This document shows positions 21,501 to 34,964 of a stretch of DNA of 60,000 bases, in pieces (position 1 is the stretch's first letter; every line of letters begins with the position of its first letter). A program made the translations under genes and the position numbers. Location: NCBI GenBank assembly GCA_964035545.1, contig OZ037772.1, positions 5,483,733 through 5,543,732 on the forward strand, in the 5' to 3' direction. The notes beneath the pieces are model-generated. The model had not been told where the DNA came from. It ran no database searches and saw only the letters and a program-made list of their open reading frames with translations. Origin of the DNA: Bugula neritina. Its lineage: Eukaryota > Bryozoa > Gymnolaemata > Cheilostomatida > Bugulidae.

Positions 21501-22833
21501 TTGTTTTGTATTTGGTTGTCATAGAAACAGCAAATGCATCAGATTCTCTTAATAGTATGACGAAATTGTGGTGATGTCACGTGATGTGTTTTTGTATGAG
21601 GCTGTTCAAAGTTATTTTCAGTAAAAAATAATCCATTTCCTTACAATAAACATTTCTCTCTGATAATTCTTTCTAAATAACTATGTTATCTTGGTGTAAC
21701 AAACTAAAGAAAACAAAAGTTTATCTGATCTTATAATATTATAAATATTCTTTAGATTCACGGTTCTTCTTATAATATAAAGTATCACATATTTATCAGA
21801 CTATTCCACATAAAGTCTTATATAAGCAGTAGTTTATAAACAAGCAATTCTGTTTCAATATCAATTGCTTTTAGTACTCTGCTAAGAATTTTACTTCATC
21901 TGGTGGTTTGGAGATTGTCTTGCAGGTGTATAAGTTATCTTCCTTGTATAGTGACAGACTGATATCATGATATGAGCAATACCAATTCTTTATGATGGGA
22001 ATTCCATTGAGACAGTAACATATTTTTGGGCTATCTTTCCTGATGCAGTGCCTGTAAATCTGTAAATATGCATTTTAATTACTTCACTAAAATAATGTAT
22101 TCTAATTTAATAGCTACAGACAACTATTAAACTAATAAGATAAATGTAATGTGCACAATTTTCTTCCTAGAGAATAAAACCACTAATCATCTCAGAGCAA
22201 CCATGCTTACCTTCTCTCCTTCAGCTTATATGCCCGCTATATAAATGGTTCTATAATCATGAAGCTTTCACCAAAAAACTCTTGTTGTAAAAGCAGCAAG
22301 CTGTTGAGTTTTTTTCCAAAATATTTCTGAAATAGATATTTCTACAAACCCTCCTCCCCCACCTACAAAAGCTCTTGTGAAGAAAGCTTCCAGATGTTAA
22401 GAGGTCTTTTCTAGACTCACTGAAAATCTCTCTAATAAGCTGAGCTATTGATCTCTATTTAGAAGAATAGAAAAATCATTTTATACAACTGCAATCTGCA
22501 CTCAGAAATAGCTTTTTCCAATTGGTTATTATTGCTCATTAAACAATCTAGTAAACGAAAAATGGCTAGCTATGCTGCACTTAAGAAGAAAATTTTTAAA
22601 TACAATTACCAAAGTATTTTAAACAACTCTTATACAACCCCAAATTGAATTCTATTCAGTAATACAAGAATCAAACTGACGTGTTAAATATCAAGCTCTG
22701 CTGATCATAATACATAATACAAAAAAAATAGAGTTTTATAATAAATTTCGCCAAGTAGGTCTTTTCTAACCTAATATCTCAACTAGTAAACATTGTACAG
22801 AGCACATGGTTACTAGTAGTTATAGAGTTATCT
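21500..22833 (+). repeat. 5' flank of unit B, second copy
   Basis: Collinear but diverged copy of ~100-820 and ~58,400-59,400. The match stops at ~22,833, just after the AAACATTGTACA block, where a dispersed repeat begins. The promoter-like block found in units A and C is missing. Confidence 0.7.
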
Positions 22834-22990
22834 GGGTCATTTTACTTAATTTAGTACACACTGGAAATATCCAGTTTTTAGTTATTTTTCACAATTTAGC
22901 TGGTAATGAACATGGCTTTTTGCTCAAAAATAGTAAAATATCAATAAATAACCTAAACAATCAAGGTTCTTCTTAATTTTGCTCGATTTC
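22834..22990 (+). repeat. Dispersed repeat filling the unit B deletion
   Basis: The sequence from TTTACTTAATTTAGTACACA to AATCAAGGTTCTTCTTAATT also occurs at 31,850-31,990 (direct) and 32,085-32,260 (inverted). It sits exactly between the unit B 5' flank and the RING-exon remnant. Confidence 0.75.
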
Positions 22991-22991
22991 C

Positions 22992-23038
22992 CATGAATTC
23001 CACGGAAGGCTGAATGCTCTTAAATGTGGAATATGTCG
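22992..23038 (+). pseudogene. RING exon remnant of unit B
   Basis: The last ~47 bases of the RING exon, including the final C-x2-C (LKCGIC) and the donor GTAGGT at 23039. The start codon and first six zinc ligands are gone. It cannot encode a RING on its own. Confidence 0.88.
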
Positions 23039-24150
23039 GTAGGTGAATAATATCATAACAAATAGTATAATATGTTGCATAATGTCATATATTTCATAAT
23101 AATTATAATGCTTAATAATCATTTCATGGTTCATGCTATGTACAGTAGATATCCCAATTTATATAATATTGACAAGTAAAATAAGCCGATATTGGCATAT
23201 TTGTATTATAAGATGTTTTATTATAAGAATTTTAATATATGCAGTATATATAATACAACTAGGTGCTTTATGGAGATACAGTATTGTGAAAATTGTTTTT
23301 ATTGTGACTACAATTGTAGTTGAGGTCATTAGAGTAGCGTTCCAGTGATTTTAGTGCTTAATACTGAAAACTACTTCAATAATCAACATGTCTAATAAAT
23401 TTTGATGTTTTACCTATGCTAAGGTTAAAGTCATGATCAGCACTATACAGCTAGTCTCAGTTTATGTTTTATTTCAAGGTTCTTGTAAGTTAAATTATTC
23501 ACAATGTAATAAAGTCATCATTAAGTAGATTAGGTTTGAAAGTAAATTCATGGTTCGAATGCAGTTGTAGTCTTTTGGAAGTTTTTCAACACCTGCCACC
23601 TTGTTAGATTTAGATTGTGAATAGTAGATGAATGTATTATTATGAGGAATGTTAAACAAAACATGCTTTGTTTCCTTATGCTTTTGAAAACTAGTTAAAC
23701 TTTTCTAGTTTTCTGAAGTGGAGATAGTATAAGACACAAGACGCACAAAGAAATTGCACCCAATAGATCTGTTGTTACATACAACATAACTGTTTTATTT
23801 CATTATGCTATTCCTTTAATTTTTGGTTGCATAACCAAACCCTACAACCCAGTAGCTATGGTTTGAGTCAAATATACTTTATCAGAGCCGAATCCAAATA
23901 ATAAATGTTTGTACTGCCACATGATTTATTATATGTGGTCTGCATATGTAATATAATATATCTTACAGTCAGGTGGTGCTATAAATAGGTTCCAAACCCT
24001 ACTTGATATGAGTTGTAATATATCCTATACAAACAGAAACCTATAGTTTGCTTTACTGCGAAGTCAACAGAGATATTGTATGACACTATGACATGGTACT
24101 ATAACCAGAGTGTAGGGTTAGATACAGTTAGTTGAGTATCATAAATGATT
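23039..24150 (+). repeat. Unit B copy of intron 1, 5' part
   Basis: Collinear with ~1941-3150 (shared ATTATAAGATGTTT, TTGGTTGCATAACCAA and ATTATATGTGGTCTGC blocks). Homology ends abruptly near 24,150. No gene inside. Confidence 0.82.
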
Positions 24151-27100
24151 TCAGTATATATTTTCCTAGAATGTTGTTTAGAGACATAAAAAAACTGCCT
24201 ATGCACAACATACTTTGCATCTGTTTAGTATCTCGTAATTAGACATAAAAAAATCAAAACCAATTATAAGGCAAAAGACCATAATACTGTACTATCATTG
24301 GATAGTTCTTCATCAATAAACAGGTAGTCGCCAGTGGTGGATATGAACCCCTCCTAGATGTTTCTCGTACTTCTTCCTCAAAAAACATTTTCATTAAGCC
24401 AAAAAGAAATAATAATACACCTTTTTAGTTGACACTTTTTAATTTCTGACTGATATTTCACCTTATTTCCAATTATAATTAACTTTTAACCGGCACTTTT
24501 CTTTGTAGTAATTCCTACCCTTTAGACTGTGTACTTTGAAATGTGTCTGTTTTACTCGTTACATAAAGTATAGTTGCACTGGCTACAGGTTGACACAAAA
24601 GCAAGCCTATCTTGATAAAATTATGCGCAAATGTAGAAACTACCGAGGAGTTTGTTCCTCATAATTAGAAATTGACAAATTATTTTTAATCCGTTTAAAA
24701 GCATCTGGTTAGGGAAGCATATGCCGTGTTCAATTTGTTATTCTAGCATTAACAATAACAGAATGCAATAATTATAAGTTTATGAAAGTAATTTGTTTTC
24801 TTTCTAATTACAAATATAATATTTTAGTATATATTGTAAATTTATAAGGCTTGCATTAGGAATAACGCAGCTAAAACATCATTTTCCTTAAAGTCTTAAA
24901 AATAATAAGTATAACATAATACACTATGCCAATAAACTTATTAAAGTACCAAGCAAGCTTAGCTAGTTTAAGAAAAATTACACTAGGTAAATTCCCATTA
25001 TTTATAGAATGCTTGCTGATATTAGCTTTTGATGTAATTAAAGTAAATTATTATTTATCTTTCTAGCTAAGGATTTCTTGCCGTAAGTTTTGCTTTTATG
25101 CATGGAGAAATGTCGTAACAAACGAGTTAAATTTTTATAGCACATAAAAATGTACTCTATAAGTCGAAGATATTTAAACTTAGCCATTAACTCATTTTAA
25201 TTAGCAATGTAGCCTAAATCTAATACAATACAAAATATATACCAGTATATATAATATATTTTTACCATGCTGTTAATTACAGTATTTGTAAAACAAATTT
25301 TATGCTCATTAATTAAATGCAACAAATATTTATAAAATACTAATAATGTTGAATAAATAAATTCAATAATTCCTTTTCTATTTAAATGGCTGCATAATTT
25401 CTTGGAAGGTTGTATAAAGGAGTTGTGGCCTGCAACTTATTATGTGTTCAATTGCCACATATGTCTTAGGAAGAAGAAAACTCCCCAAAAATTCTTGGTT
25501 TGAAAATTCTAGTATAATTAAAATCACTTAATATATGTCTTTGAAATGCATTTTGCCACTCTGCAAAATTGCAGGAACAAATATTGCATGAAGTAATAAA
25601 TGATTTATGAAGTAATTAACAAACCAATGTAAAAACTGTTGTTGTATATAGAACACAACATATTGATTTTCTTCAATTTCCACATCAAATCTATATATTC
25701 AATTATATCTAACCAATGCTAATAAACTAAACATGCATGCATACAAATATTTGCATCATATGCAAGTTTAATATTAGCTAATTAGCAACTATAGCATCTT
25801 TTTCATTATCTTTATTGCTTGCATATGTCTAAGTATTATTAAAATAAGGTTTTTATTTGCAACTTTGCACCACAAATTACATAAAATCTAAAAACTTGAG
25901 TTGTGACATGCATTGGGGCTACCTATACACAGATAGACCTTCATAAAACTCTCAATGATTTTAGTCAACTCATGTATGCAAAAGTTTTGCATTAAAACAA
26001 TTCTTCTAAATCACCCTAGAGTAGGAAATTATTACAAAAACAGCTTCTCATATATAATCTTTCTCCAGATTAATTTTTTTTCCTGTATTTAAACTAACTT
26101 AGCAAGTGAAGATTGTGATATCACTCAGGTAATCACATATATATTATTCATAGCTGTAATACTTTAGCAATGAATAGATCATGTTTAATTTCCACTCTAC
26201 CTAGCAGTTTTTCAGAATTATAGAGCTATGTATATCGTGAAATTGGAATAGCCTAATAGTTTTACATGTGTTTATAGCTAGACAAATTAACTTAAAAAGC
26301 TTACAATAATTAGATGATATTTGCATTCTTTTGAAGGTTATGGTGAAGCTACTGCAAAACTGGCCATTAGTTTAGCATAATATGCAATGCCACGCAAAAG
26401 CATGCCAAACAAGCAATGTTTATTTACCTTACCAGTGCAATTTTATCACCTTAAACACAAAAGCAAGTATAAAATACACATCCATATTAGTTTAACTGTC
26501 AAGTTAAAAAAAGACAACATATATTCATGAGCTGGTTCTGTTTGCACAAGTACAATTTAAACCAGCTTATTATTTAGATTGCCACAAAAATATGACATAA
26601 AATATGTCTTTAATCATTATTTTGATATTCACTGGTTGAAGATATTTTTTATATCCTAATATGTAAATATTGTACATAAATCTTAAAAATTAACTAGGTG
26701 AATAAGGAAAACTGCTAATTTTATGAAACTGTTATGTTAATAAAGACAATGGCTATCAACAAATCCCACCAGACCACAAACTAATTGTAAATACTAAAGC
26801 AATTATATAGTGCTATGTGTTGATCTAGCCTAGTCAATACACCACAAATATGTATTATGACATACCACATTTTAAGTACTGGGTTACCATTTATTCTAAT
26901 GGGTATTTGTTTAAACTGTTATATACAGCTTTTTGCACTACCAATATACAAGCCAGTTGTTATTCTGTCACTTTTTATCTACATCTCTTTTTAATGCCAG
27001 TTACTTGTTAGCTTCAGTACAAACAGCTAAACATTCTACTTTACAGCCAATCTTACTGTTAACTCTTGTTTAACAATATTACAAGAATCTAAAAATTTGA

Positions 27101-27170
27101 GTGTGTTTTAAGTATAATATTCTATCATTATAACTTTTAAATGAAACAATAATATGATAAATGCATTACA
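24151..27170. other. AT-rich DNA without recognisable genes
   Basis: Read on both strands; no domain, splice-consistent ORF or structured RNA was recognised. This is the first part of the ~32 kb that replaces exons 2-6 in unit B. Confidence 0.5.
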
Positions 27171-28074
27171 CAGTTAGTTTAAGGTCATTACTTTCCAGAT
27201 GCAGGCACTGCTTTATGTTATATATAAACGGTTTCCAGGGGATAGCTCGAACAGTTTTTGTCTCACATTAACAAATTTTACATGAAAAGATAGCTCTTGC
27301 ATTCCTCTTTCATATACTTTTTTAATTTTTCAATAAAAAATTTTCTGAGAAAGTTGTTGCATAATAAGTAAAATTTTACACCCTCCATGTTCTACTGCTG
27401 TAGCACAGGGGATTCATTTTATAAAGTCTAAAAGTTAAACTTGACATTCCTTAATATGTTTTCTCTAATATACTTTCTTTGTTTTTTGAAATTCTGTTTA
27501 TGCTCTTCACAATTTGGTAAAAACATACACCATTTTGCAAGTTTCACTGCAATTATCTAAATTCTTCATATGGTGGTTCTAGCTACGCTCCTGTGACTAA
27601 TTATAACATTCCTAGTACGTTTGCCGCTCTGCGCTATCACAATAACATATAGTACCCTCTCGCACAAATTGGCAATCTATTGGATTTCTGCCAATATAAT
27701 GTTCCCTGTTTTACATTAGCACTTAGCTGAATCATCTCACTATGTTACAATCTATTGACAATGCCTCAGCACAACATAATTCTTTGTTTGTTTGGCAGAG
27801 TTAATTTCAGCTAAATCACTTCACTTTGCAGTCTTGTCAGTAAAGGTCTGTCTATAGTGCAGCAGTTGTACTTCCAGTTTCTCTAATTCACATATGATTA
27901 TTTTAAGTACATTGTATTCTATAAGATCAATTTAAAGTTTAGCCCAGTGTTCAGTAGCTAAGTATTATGCATGTATGTTGTCTTACTGTTGAACAAAAGT
28001 TAAAAAAAAACTTTACAATTATAGCCATATTTATTATACATGCGTAGGATTTGCATAAATTGACAAAAAAAAAT

Positions 28075-28149
28075 GCAGCATAATAGGATTGAACCATGAC
28101 CAACCAGCTTCTCGCTGACGCCTTTAACCTCTAGACCACGCAGTCACCG
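28075..28149 (-). repeat. tRNA-like segment (possible SINE head)
   Basis: The minus strand reads an A-box-like TGGTCTAGAGG, then a B-box-like GGTTCAATCC about 40 bases later. The T-arm pairs imperfectly and the acceptor stem does not close, so this is a decayed tRNA copy or tRNA-derived SINE, not a working tRNA gene. Confidence 0.4.
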
Positions 28150-28694
28150 TTAATAAATTGTCAACTATATGAGTAACTATGAGTACATAAATATTTTGCG
28201 CGCAAATGGGTTATAATTATTAGGCTGTCAATTCATGTTGATAGCAGTCAACTGTTGCAATAGTCTCGGGTTACTAGCAAAGCTAATGGTTTTGAACAAA
28301 TAACCCAAAAGTTTAAAAATAAGTAGCTTGCGTATTACTAGCTACAAAAACAGGTCTGAAATAGACTGGTAAAGCAAGCTCTTATTGTAGAGTTTGCAGA
28401 TGTGCTCTAAAATAAAACTCAAACTGTATGCTATTACATAAGTATTTGTATGCGAGAGATATAAATGGACATTACTGAGTTTCTGGAAAACAACATACTT
28501 GAAGTTAACTTTGACAATGGTGTTTTCTTTTCATCATAGCTAGCCTATAGCATAAATCTCTAATCATATGAATCTTTATGAAGCCCACAGCTCATGTAAG
28601 GGTGGCAATGTAATTTGAAACGAACAATTATGTTGCTGCATTGTGTCTAAGGTATATTAGAGAGCAGAATTTGGTTTTACTAGCCTACCCCAAC

Positions 28695-28839
28695 GGCATT
28701 CTACAATGCAGCTTATATGCTGGCAGTTGTAATAAGTACAGCCGATAGCAAGGTTACTATCACTATCAAGGCATTCTACAATGCAGCTTATATGCTGGCA
28801 GTTGTAATAAGTACAGCCGATAGCAAGGTTACTATCACT
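28695..28839. repeat. Perfect 75-bp tandem duplication
   Basis: GGCATTCTACAATGCAGCTT starts at 28695 and again at 28770. The second copy is unbroken to 28839 with no mismatch seen, so the event is recent. Confidence 0.92.
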
Positions 28840-29818
28840 GCTAGCTCTGTGCAGTATGTAACCTCTTGAATAATTGCGCCAATTTTAAACTCTTGGAAGT
28901 TGGCCAAGTTATCATATCGCAGCCAGCCACCGGAAACAAAGCTTCAGAGCTATTCATATAATATTATACTGATGCACTTGGTAGCAGAGTGGCTAATCTA
29001 ATATAGTTCATAGTTCAACACCCTTTACTTTGGGAATACAGCCTCTTTTTTTAGGTTTACCTTACAAAGCATGAACATATCTAAACTGATATTCTGATAA
29101 TTTAGAGGTACATTTTGAAAACTAGGTTAATTGCACTTGTTTGCACAACAACAATAATAAAATAGATATTATGCAGTATAATAAAAACACACATAATACT
29201 ATATAATATATTATAATGATAATAATATAATATTATAAGTACCATTACTGCATTTTATAAATCACATGGTTGCCAAAAAAATGTATCACAAATTTTGTAA
29301 TTATACATCAAAAATAGAACTATAGCTAGGCAGCAGGTTAGAATAGAGTAAATTTTTAAAACATGAAATCATGATTTGACTATTGTTTTATTTAGGCCAA
29401 CCAACCTAGGAGTACAAGATTGGGTTTTAGCTGACAGTTTATAACATTTAGCTTTTGAGCCAGCAGCACTGGCACTTGTGAAGTATAGGCAAAGTTAGTG
29501 AAGCGAGACTAACAAGCACTCAAATACAAGGCATATTGAGACACAATAACAAGTCAGGAGCGTATAAATTGAAAAGAATGTGGAAGGGGGACTTTGTTTT
29601 TCAACAAGCTATAACTTAAACATGAATTGGCTTTTGAAAAAAATAAAAAAGTATATTGGAGAACATAAGTTTCTTTATCTTTTCATATTTTTTTTGTTCC
29701 TGTGACATTCAACCTGTTCGAGCTATCAGTGGAACATTGTTCATATAGAACATAAAGCACCTGGCAAAGAGCCAGAAAATGAAAAGTGTGACCTTAAACT
29801 AACTGTGTATAACTTTCT

Positions 29819-31848
29819 GAAAAGTTTGTTTGCAAAGTATATGTTTTTGGAAAATAGTTTTACAACATTTGCTAGGAGCATTATATTTATTCCTATTTAA
29901 AATAATTTTGTTTGAACTGCTATGTTTGTAATCATGTAATCAGAAGTAAAGCATCAGTAAAATGAGTATAAGTAGAAGCTTGACAGCTACATTAGGCATT
30001 GCTACATAGTACATAAATATATGGCCGTATTAAATACTTAGCTGCATTCACAGATAAATGCATGGCTTGGAATTACAATACCATGAATACATTATTTATT
30101 TAGCTGGGTAACTATACAATTATGCCAAAGTGAAAAGCTTTTGGTTATTAATGCCTGAAATGTCTAACAATCTACTTGGGAGACCACCTTGTTCTTACAG
30201 AGTGAATGAGTTATTTGTTTGGCATTTGGATGATGGCACAAAGAAAGGCTATTTGGTTTGTTACTTGAGACTAGTAGCAAACTGCTACAGTCATAGCATC
30301 TTAGAAGATTTTGCATCACTTGCTAGAATTGTACATTATTTTAATGTAGCTATTGAAATTAATATCTCACTGAAAACACAGTATTGCAAAATCTTAAGCT
30401 GTACATAATTATATTATGCATCAAAAAGTACTTCTGCTATTGGACTATCCCAGGTTTATTTTAAACTAGCACTGCCAAAGTGCCTTGACTCTATTACAGT
30501 GTTTACTAGCTAATTTTGTTCTTCTCAATAGTGAAATAGATCTATTGCAAGAAATTAATGACTAGATATAACAATAATGATTTTTAGGCAAGACTTTCGC
30601 ATCTATATTGCTCATCTGCTAGCTTGAAATACCTCTCTCCTTGGACTAATCTCAGGCTTTTCATTGTTGTTTAAACAGTTTTTAAACTCCTATTTCAATA
30701 AATCATTACCAACACTGCCTGCATGTATTAATATTCATTAGTGCCATCAATGCACTGTGGAGACAGCACCTGATGTTCTGTATATTACATTATAGTACAG
30801 AGATACTAAATCCAAAACATCTAAAATAATTGATGCTTCTACCAGATTTTTAGCACACCTATAATATGTATTCCTGTAGTAAATATTAATAAGATGTTTT
30901 AACTGATAGTTTTTATGCTATTATAATAGTTTGATACTATAACTACAACTTGAAACTCTTTAACCAGCACATTGGTTAGTAATATTGCTTCTTGATATTT
31001 AATTGCTGGTTCACAAACTATCAATAATAGGGATGCATATCAAAACTTGACTGCATTCATAATATGATTTTAATGCTAGGTAATGACTAAGCATGTCTGG
31101 CTGATATGAGGTGACTATTTTGTACACTGTTTAACAACATCAGCTTTTTGGGTTCATTTAAAGCATCTGCAAATCTGTATTATACATAATTACTGTTAGG
31201 GCCAATTAATTAAATTGTTAACCCTGAAATGCTTTTTACGCTGTAATACTAAGTAGTAAAAGATATGTATATATATAAACTGATTGTAATTTATACATAA
31301 CATTGTACATTTAAAAAAAATCACAAAATACATAATTTATTAGCTAAATTTCAAGGCGTTTTGTAGGTAGTGGGTTAATGTCAATAAAGTAGAATCCGGG
31401 AAGTTGAGTAGCTTTATTCAAGAGGAAGGCTCTCCAACAGTTCTACCAAAGCCTAAATAACATGTATAAAATAAAGATTATATGCACAATTTTTTTTCCA
31501 AAACAGCCTGCAACTGTTTTGCTATTGCATATGCCCTATGCCATTTATCAAGTAGAACAATTTTAACCAGGATATCTAGAAAAGTTGACACAAGGGCTTT
31601 ATAAACTATGTAACAGTAAAACTGTGAGTAGAAATTAATTGACACTAATGAATAATGCTTTAGGTGCTGGCAACAACCATAAAAGAAAAGTTATATAACA
31701 AACAAATAGAAAAAGCACTAAACAAATCAACAGCATTATATACAATTGGGGCACATACATGAAAACAGCAGCTAGTGTCATTTTCTTAAGACAGCACTAT
31801 TTTAGGTATAAATTTAAGAAGTATTAGAAAATGCAGAAATTTACTGCA
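29819..31848. other. AT-rich DNA without recognisable genes
   Basis: A 92-codon open frame at 30130-30408 (+) shows no recognisable domain and no splice support. Nothing else is seen. Confidence 0.45.
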
Positions 31849-32265
31849 ATTGGTTCATTTTATTTAAGTTAGTACATACTGAAGATCTCAAGTTTTTGCT
31901 AATGAACATGAGTTTTGGCCCGAAACTAAAAAAATATCAATAAATACACCTAAATAATCAAGGCTCTTTTTAATTTTCTTTGATTTCCTATGCTTTTTTT
32001 CTAATTACAGCAACTTCTGACTGGGGATCGCCACAGTTAGTTTGTAACAGTAGGCAATCCAAATGAAATGAATAAATAGGAAAAAACATGAGAAATCATG
32101 CAAAATTAAGAAGAACCTTGATTATTTAGGTGTATTTCTTGATGTCTCACTAATTTTAAGCAAAAAGCATTGTTCATTAGCAGCTAAAATGTAAAAATGG
32201 CTAAAAACTGCAGATTTCCAGTGTGTACTAAATTAAATAAAAGGACTCAATCACCTTTGCAACAT
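31849..32265. mobile_element. Foldback (hairpin) repeat element
   Basis: The left arm (31,849-~31,995) and right arm (~32,085-32,265) are inverted copies of the repeat at 22,834-22,990. They share a CAATAAATA..CCTAAATAATCAAGG block. The ~90-bp loop has no gene. Confidence 0.65.
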
Positions 32266-34964
32266 AATTCAATAATTGCATGGTCAAGGAGAATAAACTA
32301 CAATTAACAGCAACAACAGTGTAATAGTTGCGTAGAAAAGTTGTACTGCAAAAAACTAAAAGAATGCAAAATCTATAAATGTGTGCTACCAAGTAAATGC
32401 TGAACAGACATCATGAAATAGTGTACGAAATACAAACTATTAAACTTACCTGTTGATCTAATGCAGCCAAAACCTTAAGCTTAGAGTAGTGGAATGGTGC
32501 TGTTCGATGTTGATATGCTACACGTAGCTAAGATGACTCAAATTCTTGCCTTTAGGAGTAAGAGGCCTCAGCTCAGTTTCAACAAAACTTCCAATAATCT
32601 CAACGGATGCGCTCAATTAGGAGCCACAACAAAGCACACCCATGTCATTTTAGTAAACTCTAAAAAATGAACGGAAATAAAACTGTTAGAGAGTAAACAG
32701 AGAAACATATAGTGATGGGGGAAAAACCTGTCAGCAAAGGTTATATACACTCATAGCCATAACACGAAGAAAAAGATAATGAATAACAACCTATTCAAGA
32801 TGACACAAAAAACCAAACAAATTTCTTTGACTAAAAAATATAATTAAATACTATATTACTTGGCAAAAAATATTTGTTTTGAACAACGTATTATTGGGAA
32901 GAATTGCCAGTGTCTTAAATTTTGAGATTAAAATTTCTGCCTTATAGCGGAAATAGAGAGGCAATCAATAGTGTACAAAACATGTTTTCAGTCATTGGCT
33001 GTTGACTAAATTGACAAAGTTAAAGAAAGCTTCCATATCATTATTTATTTTGTTCTCAAGTGTGTGGTTACAGTTTCATGAGTCAGAAATATAATTATTT
33101 GAGATATGAAATCAAATGTAGTCAAAAGAGTGTCATACAATTTAAAATGTAGTAATAGAGCTTTGACAATAATTTTTTCTGCTAAGTAAAACAGGTACCA
33201 TTATGTGCTACTTATCTTTTAGAGATGAACATCAAGGATGTTGAAAACAAAATAGTTGTAAATTACAGCAAATACCTTTCTACTTACCTAACCAGAGAAA
33301 ATAAGTTTTCAACCTTGCATGCACTCAGCTGGTTTTCAATGTTTGGATCAGTGACATCTTTATAACTGATAGCCGCATTATGTGATAGCTTTAGGAATTG
33401 TTACCTTAAATCTAAATTATATAGAACAAGAAGTGCAAAAATATGGCATTAGTACTCATTGCACAATACACACTTGCTAGAGTACACAGAGAGAAATATT
33501 AGTGCAGCGCTTGCACTAAAGTTGTTCAAAGAGCCTTTTATTGTCGGTATAGCCTGCACCACACCTCTTATAGTTGTTAGACCTGCACTTATTTTGGTGA
33601 AATTGAAAATTAATCCGATTAGTGTAAGCTGAAAAATATTTTGTAGTAGCTCTGAAACCACTTAGTTGTTAAGTCAACGCTACTTTTCACAAGTATTACG
33701 TAACCATCATCTCTAGGTTTGAATGAAGCTAAACAGTAGTCGATAGGAGCAGAAATTGAGATCAATGCTACAACTACATATGTTCAAGCAAAATTTTATT
33801 TACATAAGAATTATGGAACAATTGGCAGTTGTTCAACTAACAACATTATTCGTTCACATGTGCACTAATGATGATCACAAACCTTTATAGGAAGATAGGA
33901 TAGAGTTGAACCCTACATTTGGGTCATTTCAATTGGTGCTTCCCAGTTAGATGCTATTTATACATTTTAGGTGCAATTTATTTGAATACTATTGAAATAT
34001 GTGTGTATTTAAATAAATTTGAATCAATTGCTTTTTATAATTGGCACACAAATAAATTTCTTTGCTCTGCATAAACCTAGTAATTTTGCATTTTCCATAT
34101 TTTTTGTTTTTGAAAAAATGTTATTATTAATGCATTTAATGCTTTTTTTCAACACAAATTTGGGAAAATTTAAATATTATTGCAAATATATCATATTAAT
34201 GGTTATTTTATGTTTAGCAATTGATATGAAAGTTATATAAGTTATATAATTATAATACTTAGTACCAAAACAAAAAATACAACCTAACTGGGGAGCATAT
34301 AAGTGGAATGAAACTCCTTCAACCTACTAGCTGTTTATGATTTCGAAATTTTTTTGAACCCAAGACATTTTCAAATAGTTTGTTACCAGACTACTATTAA
34401 ACATTGCCCCACTCCGTTTATCAAAGACTTAAGTTGAATTTATCAACAAAAAAATCAACTGCACATATCTCTTGAATGGGTAGTTTAGGCTTCACTAGTC
34501 AATTTCATTCATGGAAACGAAAGCCAACTAATTTAAAATGTGTCTAAAAGAGAGATCAGGGAGATGCACCATTAAAATCCAATGTACTCAGTTATCAGCA
34601 AATGTGTTTCAAACAAGAAGCTTAAAATTAACAATGAAACAAGCTACTGAATAGTCAATTGTGGATCAGGTGAACCACTTCAAAAGCCTTGTGTAAACTT
34701 GTGTAAACTACCTAGTGGAACAAAAGAAGATGTTGCATAACAGAGCTATAGTAAGGAAATATTTAAATTGTAATTCAAAGGCAAGAAACTGGCTTACCAA
34801 GCATTGAAAGAGCAAAACAAAGGTTATTACATAACAGCACATAGTTTTCATTCACGGCTATTGACAGAAGAAATATTTTGCCGGCATAGTGAACACCAGA
34901 GGCTCAGACTAAGAGGTTGTGCTTTGAGATTCAGTGAATTTGTGCTTCCAAACAACCTCACAAC
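32266..34964. other. AT-rich DNA without recognisable genes
   Basis: No domain is recognised. A ~35-bp word around ACACAGAGAGAAATATTAGTG at 33,483 is repeated inversely near 37,240, which suggests another dispersed repeat. Confidence 0.45.

Larger units (their letters stand above)
27171..29818. mobile_element. 2.6-kb element with ~230-bp inverted arms
   Basis: The stretch starting CACAGTTAGTTTAAGGTCA at 27,171 is matched inversely by the one ending TGACCTTAAACTAACTGTG at 29,818. Further in, GATAGCTCGAACAG (~27,241) matches inversely at ~29,716. The arms are diverged. The interior holds a tandem duplication and a tRNA-like segment but no transposase. Probably a non-autonomous or decayed DNA element. 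Confidence 0.5.

Noticed and set aside
24310-24380. B-box-like GGGTTCATATCC on the minus strand
   Set aside because: No A-box at the right distance and no cloverleaf pairing.
28980-29045. tRNA-like GGTAGCAGAGTGG..AGTTCAACACC on the + strand
   Set aside because: The box spacing is only partly right and the stems do not pair well; too weak to call.
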